A DNA stretch of 44,283 bases, from the NCBI GenBank assembly GCA_020720385.1, contig DYOR01000013.1:1-44283 (forward strand). The letters are read 5' to 3'. This document shows, in pieces, positions 18,024 through 26,237 of the stretch; within the stretch, counting starts at the first letter, position 1, and each line of letters begins with the position of its first letter. The position numbers were made by a program, and so were the translations under genes. The DNA comes from Rubrivivax sp. Its GTDB lineage: Bacteria; Pseudomonadota; Gammaproteobacteria; Burkholderiales; Burkholderiaceae_C. Below the pieces are notes generated by a model, which did no database searches, was not told the DNA's origin, and saw only the letters and a program-made list of their open reading frames with translations.

Positions 18024-18752
18024 TCAGGGCTTGCGCTCGTCGCCGGGCAGCGCGCTGGCCGACCACAGGCTGGGCTGCGTGCTCGGCGAGATCGAGTCGC
18101 TGTTCTCGTTGGCCACGCGGCGCGCCTCTCGCATGGCGTTCTCGAACACGCGCAGCCAGCCCTGCAGCAGGTCCACGCGCGCCTCGGGCAGCGCGGTGCG
18201 CAGCATCAGGCGGCCGCGGCCGATCATCAGCACCAAGGGCGTCTCCGGGGCCATGCGCAGCGCCGCCAGCGACTGCGACAGCGGACCTTCGAGCCAGTGC
18301 AGCAGCCACCCCTTCATGCTCGACAGGGCGATGAAGTGCTCGCGCAGCAGGGGCATCTCGCTGCCCGCGAGCTTGGGGAACATCACCAGCCAGCGCATCT
18401 CGGGCGGGGTCTGGTTGTCGATGCGCGTCTGCACGCCTTCCACGTACTGCTCGAAGACGGCCTTCTCCATGGCCTCCTGCAAGGGGCGGTTCATCACCAC
18501 CACCTGCAGGTCCGACCCCAGGCCAAGCTCGGCGCGCAGCCGCAACTCCTGGCCCTGGATGTAGGGCCGCTGTGACGGGCCCCACTCCAGCCGCCACGGC
18601 GTGGCGCCGAGGCGGCCGTCGATGACGAAGCCCTCGCTCGGCACACCGCGGAAGGCGTACTGCTTGCTCTCGGCCCATGGCGCCACGCCCTCCCAGCCCG
18701 TGTCGGCAACCGGGGTGGAACCCGAGAACAAGCGCTTCAGGCCTTCGAGCAT
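18024..18752 (-). CDS. conserved protein of unknown function
   Basis: A 242-residue soluble-looking protein that I do not recognise. It has no signal peptide and no membrane helix. It has a Trp-rich first third (DTGWEGVAPWAESKQYAFRG, TPWRLEWGPSQRPYI), a mixed alpha/beta middle (RWLVMFPKLAG, FIALSSMKGWLLHWLEG) and a helical C-terminus. Its start lies 56 bases from the divergent GST gene; it is tail-to-tail with the acyl-CoA dehydrogenase gene. No function can be assigned. Confidence 0.75.
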   Translation of the reverse strand: MLEGLKRLFSGSTPVADTGWEGVAPWAESKQYAFRGVPSEGFVIDGRLGATPWRLEWGPSQRPYIQGQELRLRAELGLGSDLQVVVMNRPLQEAMEKAVFEQYVEGVQTRIDNQTPPEMRWLVMFPKLAGSEMPLLREHFIALSSMKGWLLHWLEGPLSQSLAALRMAPETPLVLMIGRGRLMLRTALPEARVDLLQGWLRVFENAMREARRVANENSDSISPSTQPSLWSASALPGDERKP

Positions 18753-18808
18753 GGTTTAGAGTCGCCGGCGTGGGCTGGCCGCCATCGGCCTGGCCGCGGG
18801 GAACATCG

Positions 18809-19501
18809 ATGATCGAAGTGTATTCGTGGGCCACGCCCAACGGCCACAAGGTCCACATCATGCTCGAGGAATGCGGACTTCCTTACCGGGTTCATGCGGT
18901 GGACATCGGCGCCGGCGACCAGTTCAAGCCCGAATTCCTCGCCATCAGCCCGAACAACAAGATCCCCGCCATCGTCGACCCCGAGGGCCCGGACGGGCAG
19001 CCCATCTCGCTCTTCGAGTCCGGCGCCATCCTGCTCTACCTGGCGGCCAAGACGGGCCGCTTCCTGCCCACCGACGTGCGCGGCAAGTACGAGGTGCTGC
19101 AGTGGCTCATGTTCCAGATGGGCGGCGTCGGGCCCATGCTCGGGCAGGCGCACCACTTCCGCATCTACGCGCCGCAGAAGATCCCCTACGCCATCGAGCG
19201 CTACAGCAACGAGGCCAAGCGCCTGTACGGCGTGATGAATCGCCAGCTGGCGCGCCACACCTACCTCGCCGGCCCCGAGTACACGATTGCCGACATCGCC
19301 ACCTTCCCCTGGTTGCGCAGCTGGAAGAACCAGGGCATCGAGTGGGACGACTACCCGCACCTGAAGGGCTGGTTCGACGAGATCGCCGCAAGGCCGGCGG
19401 TGATGCGCGGCGTGGAGGTGCTCGCCAGCCTGCGCAAGCCGGTCACCGACGACAAGGCACGCGAGGTGCTCTTCGGCAAGACGCAGTACGCCCCGCGCTG
19501 A
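18809..19501 (+). CDS. yfcG: nu-class glutathione S-transferase (YfcG-type disulfide-bond oxidoreductase)
   Basis: A 230-residue GST very like E. coli YfcG throughout: N-terminal YSWATPNGHKVHIMLEE with Thr9 and Asn11 in the glutathione site, then PNNKIPAIVD, SLFESGAILLYLAAKTGRF, the shared GPMLGQAHHF and IPYAIERY, and a C-terminal helical domain with YTIADIATFPW. Nu-class enzymes have weak transferase but good glutathione-dependent disulfide reductase activity. ATG at 18809 matches the YfcG start. It is transcribed alone, just upstream of tRNA-Arg. Confidence 0.93.
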   Translation: MIEVYSWATPNGHKVHIMLEECGLPYRVHAVDIGAGDQFKPEFLAISPNNKIPAIVDPEGPDGQPISLFESGAILLYLAAKTGRFLPTDVRGKYEVLQWLMFQMGGVGPMLGQAHHFRIYAPQKIPYAIERYSNEAKRLYGVMNRQLARHTYLAGPEYTIADIATFPWLRSWKNQGIEWDDYPHLKGWFDEIAARPAVMRGVEVLASLRKPVTDDKAREVLFGKTQYAPR

Positions 19502-19502
19502 A

Positions 19503-19531
19503 TCCACAGGCGCCGCGCGCAACACTAGAAT
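19503..19531 (+). promoter_or_regulatory. candidate promoter of tRNA-Arg
   Basis: TCCACA (19503-19508) and TAGAAT (19526-19531) are separated by 17 bases, placing a start about 10 bases before the mature tRNA 5' end. It lies directly after the GST stop codon. Confidence 0.42.
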
Positions 19532-19547
19532 TCGCCGCCCTGTACGG

Positions 19548-19624
19548 CTGCCCGTAGCTCAACTGGATAGAGCACCAGCCTTCTAAGCTGGGGGTCGCAG
19601 GTTCGAGTCCTGCCGGGCAGGCCA
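19548..19624 (+). tRNA. tRNA-Arg (anticodon TCT)
   Basis: A complete cloverleaf: acceptor stem CTGCCCG / CGGGCAG, D-arm GCTC...GAGC, anticodon stem CCAGC / GCTGG around the loop CTTCTAA (anticodon TCT), variable loop, T-arm GCAGG-TTCGAGT-CCTGC, discriminator G and encoded CCA. It reads AGA (and possibly AGG) codons, which are rare in this GC-rich genome. Confidence 0.97.
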
Positions 19625-19690
19625 CCAATGCCAGGGCCCTCCGGCGCTGGACACGCATACAGTACGGCTCTCTGCAGCCCGATTCCGCCC

Positions 19691-21760
19691 GTGTCCACCA
19701 CTGTCGCGCCGCCTCCTCCGTTGCCGCCTCCTCCGTTGCCGCTTGCATCGCGCCTGAACCCGCAGCAGCGCCGCGCCGCCGAGCACCCGCCGGGTGACGG
19801 GCCGCTGCTCGTCATCGCCGGCGCGGGCAGCGGCAAGACGATGACGCTGGCTTCGCGCCTGGCCTGGCTGGTGCAGCAAGGCGCGGACCCGCAGCGCGTG
19901 CTGCTGCTGACCTTCTCGCGCCGCGCGGCGGCCGAGATGGCGCGCCGCGCCGGGCGTCTGCTGCACGAGGCGCTGCGCCTGCCTGCGCGCACCGCACCGC
20001 CCACCCTGCCCTGGTGCGGCACCTTTCACGGCGTCGCCGCCCGGCTGCTGCGCGAAGAGGCACCGCGGCTGGGCCTGGCCGGCGGCTTCACCGTGATCGA
20101 CCGCGCCGACGCGCAGGACCTGATGGCTCTCGCGCGCCAGTCGCTCGGCCTGGCCGAGAGCGAGCGCCGCTTTCCGCTGGCGCCCACCTGCCTGGCGATC
20201 CACTCGCGCGCGGCCAACACCGGCCGGCCGCTGCACGAGCTGCTGCTCGCCAGCCACCCCTGGTGCCTGGAGCACGAGAGCGAGCTGCAGCGCCTCTTCG
20301 CCGCCTTCACCCAGGCCAAGCTGCAGCAGCAGTCGCTGGACTTCGACGACCTGCTGCTCGGCTGGTGGCACGTGATGCGCACGCCGGCGCTGGCCGCGCG
20401 CATCGGCGCACGCTTCGACCACGTCCTCGTCGACGAGGTGCAGGACATCAACCAGCTTCAGGCCGACCTGCTGCACGCGCTGGCCGGCCAGGGTTGCCGG
20501 CTCACCGCGGTGGGCGACGACGCGCAGGCGATCTACGGCTTTCGCGGCGCCGACGTGCGTCACGTCCTGTCGTTTCCGCAGCGCTTCACGCCCCCCGCGT
20601 GCGTGGTCACGCTGGAGCGCAACTACCGCTCCACGCCGCAGGTGCTGCAGGCCTCCAACGCCGTCATCGCGCGCGCCGCCGAGCGCTTCACCAAGACCCT
20701 GTGGACCGAGCGCGCCGCCGGCCTCTTGCCGCGCCTGATCACGGTGCAGGACGAGGCCGCGCAGGCGCGCGGCGTGGCCGACGCCGTGCTCGCGCAACGC
20801 GAAGCCGGCCTGGCCCTGAAGCGCCAGGCGGTGCTCTTCCGTGCCGCGCAGCACAGCGCCGCGCTGGAGCTCGAACTCGTGCGCCGCGGCGTGCCCTTCG
20901 TCAAGTTCGGTGGGTTGCGCTTTCTCGAGGCGGCGCACGTGAAGGACGTGCTCGCCGTGCTGCGCTGGGCGGACAACCCGCGCTCGCGGCTGGCCGCGCT
21001 GCGCAGTGCACGCCTGGTGCCAGGCATGGGACCGGCCAGCGTGCGCCGGCTGCTCGATCACGAAGGACCACTCGCCGAGTACAAACCGCCCGCGGCGGCC
21101 GCAACCCCGTGGCACGCCCTGCGCTCGCTGCTCGAGCAGCTGCGCGGCCCCGAGGCACGCTGGCCCGAGGACCTGGCGCGCGTCGTCGCCTGGTACCAGC
21201 CACACCTGGAGCGGCTGCACGACGACGCGCGCGTGCGCCTGGCCGACCTGGCCCAGCTCACGCAGATCGCCGCCGGGCACGCCAGCCGCGAGCGCTTCGT
21301 CACCGAGCTCACGCTCGACCCGCCCGAGGCCAGCAGCATGGAAGCCGGCCCGCCGCAGCGCGACGAGGACTACCTGGTGCTGTCGACGATCCACTCGGCC
21401 AAGGGCCAGGAGTGGAATGCCGTGCACGTGCTCGACGTGGTCGACGGCTGCATCCCCGCGGACCTGGCCGCGGGCAGCGCCGCGGAGATCGAGGAAGAGC
21501 GCCGCCTGCTCTACGTGGCGATGACGCGCGCCCGCGACGAGCTCAGCCTGTGGGTGCCGCAGCGCTTCCACCTCACGCAGCAGCGTGCGCTGGGCGGGCG
21601 ACACGTGTATGCGCTGCGCTCGCGCTTCGTGGACGAGAGCATGCTGGCGCACTTCGAACTCGTGCAGCCCACGGCGCCGGAACCCGGCCCGGACGGTGTC
21701 GTCGATGCGGGCCCTGTCTTGCTGGACCTGGCCGCCGCATTGCGCGGCACCTTGCCCTAG
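19691..21760 (+). CDS. UvrD/Rep-like superfamily 1 ATP-dependent DNA helicase
   Basis: All SF1A helicase motifs are visible: Q-motif region LNPQQRRAAEH, Walker A AGAGSGKT (43-50), DEVQD (248-252), GDDAQAIYGFRGAD, the LERNYRST motif, STIHSAKGQEWNAV and EERRLLYVAMTRARDEL. At about 689 residues it is the size of UvrD/Rep and translocates 3' to 5' on single-stranded DNA. The frame is open from 19628, three bases after the tRNA; GTG 19691 was chosen because it allows room for initiation and still precedes the domain. A Pro-rich N-terminal tail is encoded by a duplicated 15-base unit. It lies between two tRNA genes. Confidence 0.92.
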   Translation: MSTTVAPPPPLPPPPLPLASRLNPQQRRAAEHPPGDGPLLVIAGAGSGKTMTLASRLAWLVQQGADPQRVLLLTFSRRAAAEMARRAGRLLHEALRLPARTAPPTLPWCGTFHGVAARLLREEAPRLGLAGGFTVIDRADAQDLMALARQSLGLAESERRFPLAPTCLAIHSRAANTGRPLHELLLASHPWCLEHESELQRLFAAFTQAKLQQQSLDFDDLLLGWWHVMRTPALAARIGARFDHVLVDEVQDINQLQADLLHALAGQGCRLTAVGDDAQAIYGFRGADVRHVLSFPQRFTPPACVVTLERNYRSTPQVLQASNAVIARAAERFTKTLWTERAAGLLPRLITVQDEAAQARGVADAVLAQREAGLALKRQAVLFRAAQHSAALELELVRRGVPFVKFGGLRFLEAAHVKDVLAVLRWADNPRSRLAALRSARLVPGMGPASVRRLLDHEGPLAEYKPPAAAATPWHALRSLLEQLRGPEARWPEDLARVVAWYQPHLERLHDDARVRLADLAQLTQIAAGHASRERFVTELTLDPPEASSMEAGPPQRDEDYLVLSTIHSAKGQEWNAVHVLDVVDGCIPADLAAGSAAEIEEERRLLYVAMTRARDELSLWVPQRFHLTQQRALGGRHVYALRSRFVDESMLAHFELVQPTAPEPGPDGVVDAGPVLLDLAAALRGTLP
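19708..19737. repeat. tandem duplication of a 15-base unit
   Basis: Two perfect copies of GCCGCCTCCTCCGTT at the 5' end of the helicase gene, followed by a partial third copy. They encode the repeated Pro-Pro-Pro-Pro-Leu stretch before the Q-motif. They fit slippage or duplication in a low-complexity linker. Confidence 0.85.
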
Positions 21761-21811
21761 CGCGCCCGCATGGCGCGTCGCACGTGGCCTTGCGCGACAT
21801 GCGGCCTCACG

Positions 21812-21888
<77 letters not shown>

Positions 21889-21896
21889 AGCGGCCG

Positions 21897-21902
21897 ATTG
21901 TA
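21897..21902 (-). promoter_or_regulatory. -10-like element of tRNA-Pro
   Basis: TACAAT on the minus strand lies 8 bases upstream of the tRNA 5' end. TTGAAG is found upstream but only 12 bases away, too close for a normal -35, so the promoter assignment is tentative. Confidence 0.3.
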
Positions 21903-21916
21903 GCGGCGGCCCTGCT

Positions 21917-22429
21917 TCAAGCCGACTGCGGCGCCGCCAGTTGCTGCAGCTGACGTGCCACCGTCAGGCACTGACGGATGTGCTGCTCGCAGACGTAGCG
22001 CAGCGCGGTGTAGGTGAGCGCGGCCGACACCGCCTGCCCGGCCAGGGGCACGAACTTGGCGGCCTGCTGCGCGCTCAGGCGCACGCCCACCAGCCGCAGC
22101 ACTCGCAGCACCAGCGCCTGGGTCACGACCCGGCCCACCACCAGCCCGCCGCTGGCGCTGATGACCTTGTAGACGACGACGCGGCGGTCCGGCGCGAGGC
22201 GCTCGATCTGCTGCGGCGTGAGGCCGAACTCGGCATTGATCTCGGGCAGCAGGCGCACGAGCAGGCCCACGTCGGTGATCCAGTCCAGCCCGGGCACGGG
22301 CACCATGGCCACGCCGGCGGCGAGCAGCGCGCGCCGGGCGACGCGCTTGCGGCAGCGCCGGGCGGCGGCGTCCAGGTCGGCGCCCGCCTCGGGCATCACC
22401 TCCCATGCGGCGGTGGCGGCGGCGTTCAT
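21917..22429 (-). CDS. small conserved protein, possibly DUF697/EcsC-like
   Basis: A 170-residue helical protein. A hydrophobic segment ([34 protein letters not shown]) and a second one ([25 protein letters not shown], then [20 protein letters not shown]) suggest membrane association. The [12 protein letters not shown] pattern and following Gly-rich helices recall DUF697/EcsC-like proteins, but the match is loose. Its start codon overlaps the stop of the rraA-like gene (ATGA), so it is the last gene of an lrp-rraA-orf operon. Function unknown. Confidence 0.7.
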   Translation of the reverse strand: MNAAATAAWEVMPEAGADLDAAARRCRKRVARRALLAAGVAMVPVPGLDWITDVGLLVRLLPEINAEFGLTPQQIERLAPDRRVVVYKVISASGGLVVGRVVTQALVLRVLRLVGVRLSAQQAAKFVPLAGQAVSAALTYTALRYVCEQHIRQCLTVARQLQQLAAPQSA

Positions 22430-22923
22430 GGCCGCGGGCCGGGCAGGACGACGGTGCCGTCCTCGTCGGCGTAGATCCAGTCGCCGGGTCGGACGCCCAC
22501 GCCCTGCACCTGGATCGGCACCTCGCGCTGGCCCTCGTTGCGCTTGAGCGTGGCGCGCGGCATGACCGCCAGCGCGCGAATGCCGATGTCGAGTGCGGCG
22601 AGCTCGGCCAGGTCGCGCACGCAGCCGTCGATGAGCACCCCGGCCCAGCCGTTGCGCGCCGCCGCCGCGCCCAGGTTGCCGCCCAGCAGCGCCCGGCGCA
22701 GCGAGCCGCCGCCGTCGACGACGAGGACGCGCCCGTCGCCGGGTGACTCGACCGCAGCCTTCACCAGCGAGTTGTCCTCGAAGCACTCGAGCGTCGCCAC
22801 CGGGCCGGCGAAGCGCCGCCGGGCGCCGAAGTCGCGGAACACCGGTGGCAGCACGCGCAGGCTGTCGTCGGCCTGGTGCGCATCGCACAGGTCGCAGGTG
22901 GTCCAGACGGGCGCGGTGCTCAT
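22426..22923 (-). CDS. RraA-like protein (RNase E inhibitor / HMG aldolase family)
   Basis: A 165-residue member of the RraA/MenG fold. The signature [28 protein letters not shown] (about 79-106) contains the conserved Arg-Asp of the family's metal-dependent aldolase/decarboxylase site. The N-terminus TTCDLCDAH and C-terminal [16 protein letters not shown] fit. Members either bind RNase E (RraA proper) or act as 4-hydroxy-4-methyl-2-oxoglutarate aldolases/oxaloacetate decarboxylases; sequence alone does not separate these. It overlaps the lrp-like gene upstream and the small orf downstream by four bases each. Confidence 0.88.
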   Translation of the reverse strand: MSTAPVWTTCDLCDAHQADDSLRVLPPVFRDFGARRRFAGPVATLECFEDNSLVKAAVESPGDGRVLVVDGGGSLRRALLGGNLGAAAARNGWAGVLIDGCVRDLAELAALDIGIRALAVMPRATLKRNEGQREVPIQVQGVGVRPGDWIYADEDGTVVLPGPRP

Positions 22924-23384
22924 GCCGGCGGCTCCTTCACGGGCGGCAGCATCACCTGATGCTGTCTGAGGGTCTTGAGGATGATGGAGGTGGAGGTCTC
23001 GGCAATCAAGCACATCTTCGACACCACCGTGTCCAGGTGCGCCACGTCGGTGACGGCGATCTCCAGCACCCAGCTGTCCTCGCCGGTCACGTTCCACGCA
23101 TTCACCACCTCGGGCGTCCTGCCGATGATCTGCACGATGCGCGCGTAGTCGGCGCGCCCCACGCGCACCAGGGCGCGGATGCCGTAGCCGAGCAAGGCCA
23201 GGTCGACGGTGGCGCGGTAGCCGGTGATGACGCCGGCGGCCTCGAGCTTGCGCACGCGCTCGGCCACCGCGGGCTGGCTGAGGTGCACGCGCCGCCCGAG
23301 TTCGGCCAGGGTGAGGCGTGCATCGGCCTGCAGTTCGGCAAGGATGTGCGTGTCGTAGGTGTCGATCGCCATGGCGTTCTTCAT
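22920..23384 (-). CDS. Lrp/AsnC-family transcriptional regulator
   Basis: About 154 residues: winged helix-turn-helix at the N-terminus ([46 protein letters not shown]) and a RAM ligand-binding domain with [20 protein letters not shown] in the usual place. Lrp-type proteins respond to amino acids. Start ATG 23384 gives [14 protein letters not shown] 23372 is an alternative, and neither has a strong SD. It is divergent from an EamA exporter gene, with a 15-bp palindrome between them, and heads an overlapping operon. Control of the exporter by an amino-acid signal is a reasonable inference. Confidence 0.93.
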   Translation of the reverse strand: MKNAMAIDTYDTHILAELQADARLTLAELGRRVHLSQPAVAERVRKLEAAGVITGYRATVDLALLGYGIRALVRVGRADYARIVQIIGRTPEVVNAWNVTGEDSWVLEIAVTDVAHLDTVVSKMCLIAETSTSIILKTLRQHQVMLPPVKEPPA

Positions 23385-23422
23385 TCGAAGAACTTTGCCC
23401 CGAAAACCCGTTGAATGCAATG

Positions 23423-23437
23423 CAGGTCAATGACCTG
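23423..23437. promoter_or_regulatory. 15-bp perfect palindrome between lrp-like and eamA genes
   Basis: CAGGTCAATGACCTG is an exact palindrome around a central A, in the 104-base divergent interval between the lrp-like and EamA genes. It is the only strong dyad there and lies just upstream of the putative eamA promoter. It is a candidate binding site for the Lrp-like protein. Confidence 0.45.
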
Positions 23438-23452
23438 ACCTTTGAATATGGA

Positions 23453-23481
23453 TGGAAATCGCGCTGCAGCTTTCCTAGAAT
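23453..23481 (+). promoter_or_regulatory. candidate promoter of the EamA exporter gene
   Basis: TGGAAA and TAGAAT are spaced by 17 bases; the -10 ends 7 bases before the ATG at 23489. If used, the mRNA would begin at or next to the start codon (leaderless). No Shine-Dalgarno sequence is seen before that ATG, which fits. Confidence 0.35.
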
Positions 23482-23488
23482 TTCGACC

Positions 23489-24403
23489 ATGAGCATGACC
23501 CTCGCGGCCACGGCGCCGAGCCCCTCGCGCCTGCCCACCCTGATCCTCGCCTGCCTCGCGGCCACCTGGCTGATCTGGGGCTCGACCTACCTCGCCATCA
23601 AATGGGCGCTGGTGAGCTTCCCGCCGTTCTTCCAGATGGGCACGCGCTTCGTCGCTGCCGGGCTGCTGCTGGGCCTTTTTGCGCACTGGCGCGGCGCGCG
23701 CTGGCCGCAGCGCGATGAGTGGGTCAGCGCCACCGTGCTCGGCGCGCTCATGCTCGGCGGCGGCTACGGCGCCACCGCCGTGGCGCAGACCAGCGTGAGC
23801 TCGGGCCTGGTGGTGGCCTTCATCGCCGTCGTCCCCGCCCTCGTCGCGCTGGCGCAGATCCCCTACGGCGTGCGGCCTTCGGCGCTCGAGACCGCGGGCA
23901 TCGCCCTGGGGCTGCTCGGGGTGCTGCTGCTCACGCGCGGCCAGGGTTTCGCGGCATCCCCATCGGGCCTGCTGGCCATCGCCGTGGCCACGGGCACCTG
24001 GTCGCTGGGCACGGTGTGGGCACGCCACGGCCTGCCCGGCGGGCGGCCGCTGAGGCTGGCCTCGGGAACGGCCGGATACGCCAGCCAGATGCTCGTCGGC
24101 GGCGTGCTGCTGCTGGCGCTGTCGTGGTTCACGGGCGAACGCCCCGCGCTGCCGCCCGACGCCCGCGCACTGGCCTCGTGGGTCTACCTGGTGGTGGCCG
24201 GTTCGCTGATCGGTTTCTCGGCCTACATGGTCCTGCTGCAACGCACCAGCACCGCACTGGCGTCGAGCTACACCTTCGTCAACCCGATCATCGCGCTGGT
24301 GCTCGGCGCCACGCTGGGTGGCGAGGCCATCAGCTCCCTGGAGTGGGCTGCGGCCGCGGTGGTCTCCGCCGGCGTCGTGCTGTTGTTGCTCGGCCGGCGC
24401 TGA
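23489..24403 (+). CDS. EamA/DMT-family transporter (YedA-like exporter)
   Basis: A 304-residue inner-membrane protein with ten predicted helices in two EamA repeats. The first repeat opens [22 protein letters not shown] and [15 protein letters not shown]; the second ends [34 protein letters not shown], both typical of the YedA/RhtA-like drug/metabolite group. Members export amino acids or metabolites. The divergent Lrp-type regulator suggests an amino-acid-like substrate. It ends 6 bases from the convergent TPP-enzyme gene. Confidence 0.92.
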   Translation: MSMTLAATAPSPSRLPTLILACLAATWLIWGSTYLAIKWALVSFPPFFQMGTRFVAAGLLLGLFAHWRGARWPQRDEWVSATVLGALMLGGGYGATAVAQTSVSSGLVVAFIAVVPALVALAQIPYGVRPSALETAGIALGLLGVLLLTRGQGFAASPSGLLAIAVATGTWSLGTVWARHGLPGGRPLRLASGTAGYASQMLVGGVLLLALSWFTGERPALPPDARALASWVYLVVAGSLIGFSAYMVLLQRTSTALASSYTFVNPIIALVLGATLGGEAISSLEWAAAAVVSAGVVLLLLGRR

Positions 24404-24409
24404 GCGCCG

Positions 24410-26128
24410 CTACGCCCTCTGCGCCGCGGCGTTGCGGATCGCCGTGAGCGTGGTGCGGCTGGTGGAGACCTCCGCATCGAGCTTGAGGTGCAGCAGCGTG
24501 GGCTGGCCCGCATCGATGGCGCGCTGCAGCGCCGGCTCGAAGCCCTCGCTGCGGTCGACGAACTCGGCGCGCCAGCCGTAGGCACGTGCGAGCGCAGCGA
24601 AGTCCGGGTTGAAGAGCTCGCTGCCGCTGACCCGGCCCGGGTACTCGCGCTCCTGGTGCATGCGGATGGTGCCGTAGCTGCCGTTGTCGACGACCACGCT
24701 GATGAGCTTGCGCGCCCCGTAGCCGGTGGCGGTGGCGAGTTCCTGCCCGGTCATGAGGAAGTCGCCGTCGCCGGCGATGTTCACCACCCAGCGCTCGGGC
24801 TGCAACAGGGCCGCGCCGACCGCGGCCGGCAGGCCGTAGCCCATCGCCCCCGAGGTCGGCGCGAGCTGCGTGCGGCCATGGTGCTGCAGCCCCGGGTAGC
24901 GGCAATAGCGGTGCAGCCAGCCCGAGAAGTTGCCTGCGCCGTTGGTGTAGATGCTGTCCTCGGGCAGCAGGCGCTGCAGGGTACCCACCACCACCGCCAG
25001 GTCCAGCGGCGCCACCGCTGGCGCCACGAGGTTGGCCTCGTAGTCGGCCATGGCCGCTGCCGTGTGCTCGGCCCATGGGATGCTGCTGGGTGCGGCGAGG
25101 CTGGCCAGCGCCGGGGCGGCGCAGGCCATCGAGGCCTGCATCAGCAGATCCGCCGCATAGACGCGGCCCAGTTCCTCGGGCCCGGCGTGGATGTGCACGA
25201 GCTTTTGCGCCGGCCGCGGCGGCGCAAGCAGGGTGTAGCCACCGGTGGTCATCTCGCCCAGGCGCACACCCAGGGCGATGATCAGGTCGGCCGCACGGAT
25301 GCGCGCCGCGAGCCTGGGGTTGACGCCGATGCCCACGTCGCCGGCGTAGAGCGGGTGGCGGTTGTCGAAGGTGTCCTGGAAGCGGAAACCGCAGGCCACG
25401 GGCAGCTGCCAGGCCTCGGCGAAGCGCTGCAATGCGCGCGCGGCCTGGGCGTCCCAGCCCGAGCCGCCGGCGATGACCAGGGGCCGGCGCGCCCCGGCCA
25501 GCAGCGAGCGCAGGCGCGCCAGGGCATCCGGCGTGGGCCACGCGTGCACCGGCTGCACGCGCGGCAGCACCGAGGCCGAGGTCATCGAGCTGAGCATGTC
25601 CTCGGGCAGGGCCAGCACCACCGGCCCCGGGCGGCCCTGCAGCGCGGTGTGAAAGGCACGCGCCACGTACTCGGGCAGCCGGTCGGCGCTGTGCACCTCG
25701 GCCGCCCACTTGGCCAGGCCCAAGGTGCCGGGGCCGAACATCTGGCGGTAGTCGATCTCCTGGAAGGCCTCGCGGTCACGCTGCTCGCCGGCCACCTGGC
25801 CGACGAAGAGCAGCATGGGCGTGGAGTCCTGGAACGCCGTGTGCACGCCGATGGCGGCATTCGTCGCCCCGGGGCCGCGCGTGACGAAGCACACGCCCGG
25901 TGTGGGCCCCAGCTTGCCCTGCGCTTCGGCCATGAAGGCCGCGCCGCCTTCCTGGCGGCAGGCGATGAAGCGGATCTGCTCGCGGTGCTCGTGGAAGCCG
26001 TCGAGCACCGCCAGGTAGCTCTCGCCGGGCACGCCAAAACAGGTCTTCACGCCCTGGGCGACGAGCGCTTCGACGAGGGCGTGGCCGGCCAGGCGGGCCG
26101 GCGAGGAAGGGGCAGTGAGGGAGGACAT
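24410..26128 (-). CDS. thiamine-diphosphate-dependent enzyme, acetolactate synthase-like
   Basis: A 572-residue TPP enzyme with all three domains: N-terminal Pyr domain with the catalytic Glu in CRQEGGAAFMAEA, central Rossmann domain, and C-terminal PP domain with GDGDFLMTGQELATATGYGARKLISVVVDNGSYG (the GDG...N Mg-TPP motif). It resembles large-subunit acetolactate synthase and benzaldehyde-lyase-type ligases, but no small regulatory subunit gene (ilvN/ilvH) is adjacent and the C-terminus is short. A biosynthetic ILV role is therefore unlikely; a 2-keto-acid or aldehyde carboligase/decarboxylase is more probable. Start 26128 gives MSSLTAPSSPARLAGHALVEALVAQG, the normal beginning of the Pyr domain. 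Confidence 0.88.
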   Translation of the reverse strand: MSSLTAPSSPARLAGHALVEALVAQGVKTCFGVPGESYLAVLDGFHEHREQIRFIACRQEGGAAFMAEAQGKLGPTPGVCFVTRGPGATNAAIGVHTAFQDSTPMLLFVGQVAGEQRDREAFQEIDYRQMFGPGTLGLAKWAAEVHSADRLPEYVARAFHTALQGRPGPVVLALPEDMLSSMTSASVLPRVQPVHAWPTPDALARLRSLLAGARRPLVIAGGSGWDAQAARALQRFAEAWQLPVACGFRFQDTFDNRHPLYAGDVGIGVNPRLAARIRAADLIIALGVRLGEMTTGGYTLLAPPRPAQKLVHIHAGPEELGRVYAADLLMQASMACAAPALASLAAPSSIPWAEHTAAAMADYEANLVAPAVAPLDLAVVVGTLQRLLPEDSIYTNGAGNFSGWLHRYCRYPGLQHHGRTQLAPTSGAMGYGLPAAVGAALLQPERWVVNIAGDGDFLMTGQELATATGYGARKLISVVVDNGSYGTIRMHQEREYPGRVSGSELFNPDFAALARAYGWRAEFVDRSEGFEPALQRAIDAGQPTLLHLKLDAEVSTSRTTLTAIRNAAAQRA

Positions 26129-26237
26129 GAGCCGCACTGTAGCCCCACCCGAGCGCCAATCGGCCCCGTTCGGGGCGCGCGTGGATGGCGCCGCTGCGGC
26201 GCCCGCCTTGCGTGCCCCGGGCGCGGCCGCTCGGGCT

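Noticed and set aside
19443-19748. Minus-strand frame with ACPAGLEPATPSLEGWCSIQLSYGQP
   Set aside because: False translation across tRNA-Arg; not a protein.
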